Assembly (NCBI GenBank): GCA_016584305.1
Contig: JACEEZ010022894.1
Coordinates: 615,084-679,083, forward strand
Length of the DNA: 64,000 bases
Direction: 5' to 3'
Origin: Chionoecetes opilio
Taxonomy: Eukaryota; Arthropoda; Malacostraca; Decapoda; Majidae
Below, piece by piece: positions 63,500 to 64,000 of the stretch. The notes beneath the pieces were generated by a model. The model was not told where the DNA came from and did not search any database. It saw nothing but the letters and a program-made list of their open reading frames with translations. The position numbers were made by a program, and so were the translations under genes. Each line of letters begins with the position of its first letter. Positions within the stretch are counted from its first letter, which is position 1.

Positions 63500-64000
63500 C
63501 AGCAGGAAGCACAGCCCGGGGAGCCTTTCTTCCCTCCCTTCAGGGCCACCAGGCCTACCTGAGAGAAAACATTTATGTCCTGTATGAACACAAAACTGCT
63601 GCTTGGCAAGTGATTATAAAAGCAGGTATCAATAAGATTGATAATCATAAGCCAAATTAATTTGAGTTGAACATGTCGTTAAGTTGAATGAAGTAAAAGT
63701 GAGCCAAATTTCCCTGCATAAAGTAGGGATATTTGAAAACTCAAGGCTTTATGAGAGGAAATTTGAAAACACAAAAATTTAGTATTTATGAAAACTTTAG
63801 CTTAGATCTGTCATTAGAGATATTAGTTCCGTGGTGTCCTGGACGTCTGGCAGGACACACAAGGCTGCCAAGGCTGCTGTGGCCTCAGAAGACTCAGCCT
63901 GTGGCAGTCTTATAGGGTGGGAACTGTGAAGGATGTTTTTCCTCACTTCATTTTGTAGTTTTTCTAAGAATAGAACTTCCTTTATAGATACAAAATGTTA
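63500..64000 (+). other. INTS15 3' flank / UTR
   Basis: No canonical AATAAA before the window ends. An open frame at 63424-63660 overlaps the last exon in another frame and is not supported. Confidence 0.35.

Noticed and set aside
63424..63660. 78-codon frame overlapping INTS15 exon 8
   Set aside because: Different frame from the conserved SLHRLPKKN peptide and without family resemblance.

Overview
The window is animal nuclear DNA, most probably from a decapod crustacean (a crab or shrimp). The genes have introns with GT-AG splice sites. Short TTAGG-type motifs, the arthropod telomere unit, are scattered through it. The spacer DNA is dense with CR1-like and RTE-like LINEs, tRNA-derived SINEs, hAT, piggyBac-like and pogo/mariner-like elements and long satellites, as is typical of decapods. 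The taxon is inferred; no marker gene fixes it.

Three host genes can be read, all on the + strand. (1) A sigma-class glutathione S-transferase / HPGDS-like gene, 466-1943, four exons, 202 aa. (2) The ubiquitin-ribosomal protein fusion gene RPS27A, 7895-16256, four coding exons, about 154 aa. Its third intron has taken in a 2.9-kb LINE and a hAT element. (3) INTS15 (C7orf26), a subunit of the Integrator complex, 25644-63499, eight coding exons and about 428 aa spread over 38 kb. Exon phases agree throughout all three models. RPS27A exon 4 and INTS15 exon 7 each lack one G in a short G-run, which shifts the frame. A LINE in the window lacks a G in the same way, so I suspect base-calling or assembly error rather than pseudogenes.

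Layout: 1-2400 SINE piece and GST; 2400-3650 two diverged copies of a first-exon-like module around an 84-bp tandem repeat; 3670-7880 SINE, MITEs and a 515-bp foldback; 7886-16260 RPS27A with its transposons; 16.3-21.5 kb nested LINEs, SINEs and MITEs; 21.55-24.70 kb a 25-bp satellite; 25.64-26.23 kb INTS15 exons 1-2; 26.2-47.4 kb the giant intron 2, which holds two piggyBac-like elements (one with a mariner-like element inside), a stretch of suspicious homopolymer-rich sequence, an 8-kb 26-bp satellite and nested pogo-like MITEs; 47.38-63.5 kb INTS15 exons 3-8 separated by MITEs, CR1 pieces, SINEs, minisatellites and a second 3.3-kb LINE.

The most unusual observations are these. Tandem arrays start at, and copy, the 5' splice site of several introns; the clearest is a 61-bp unit in 17 copies carrying the INTS15 exon 3 end and its donor. 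The LINE in RPS27A has a 12-bp target-site duplication that is the splice acceptor itself, so the gene now has two copies of that acceptor 2.9 kb apart. A major variant of the 26-bp satellite contains a perfect three-pentamer heat-shock element. The very long open frames across the satellites are artefacts of stop-free repeat units, not genes.
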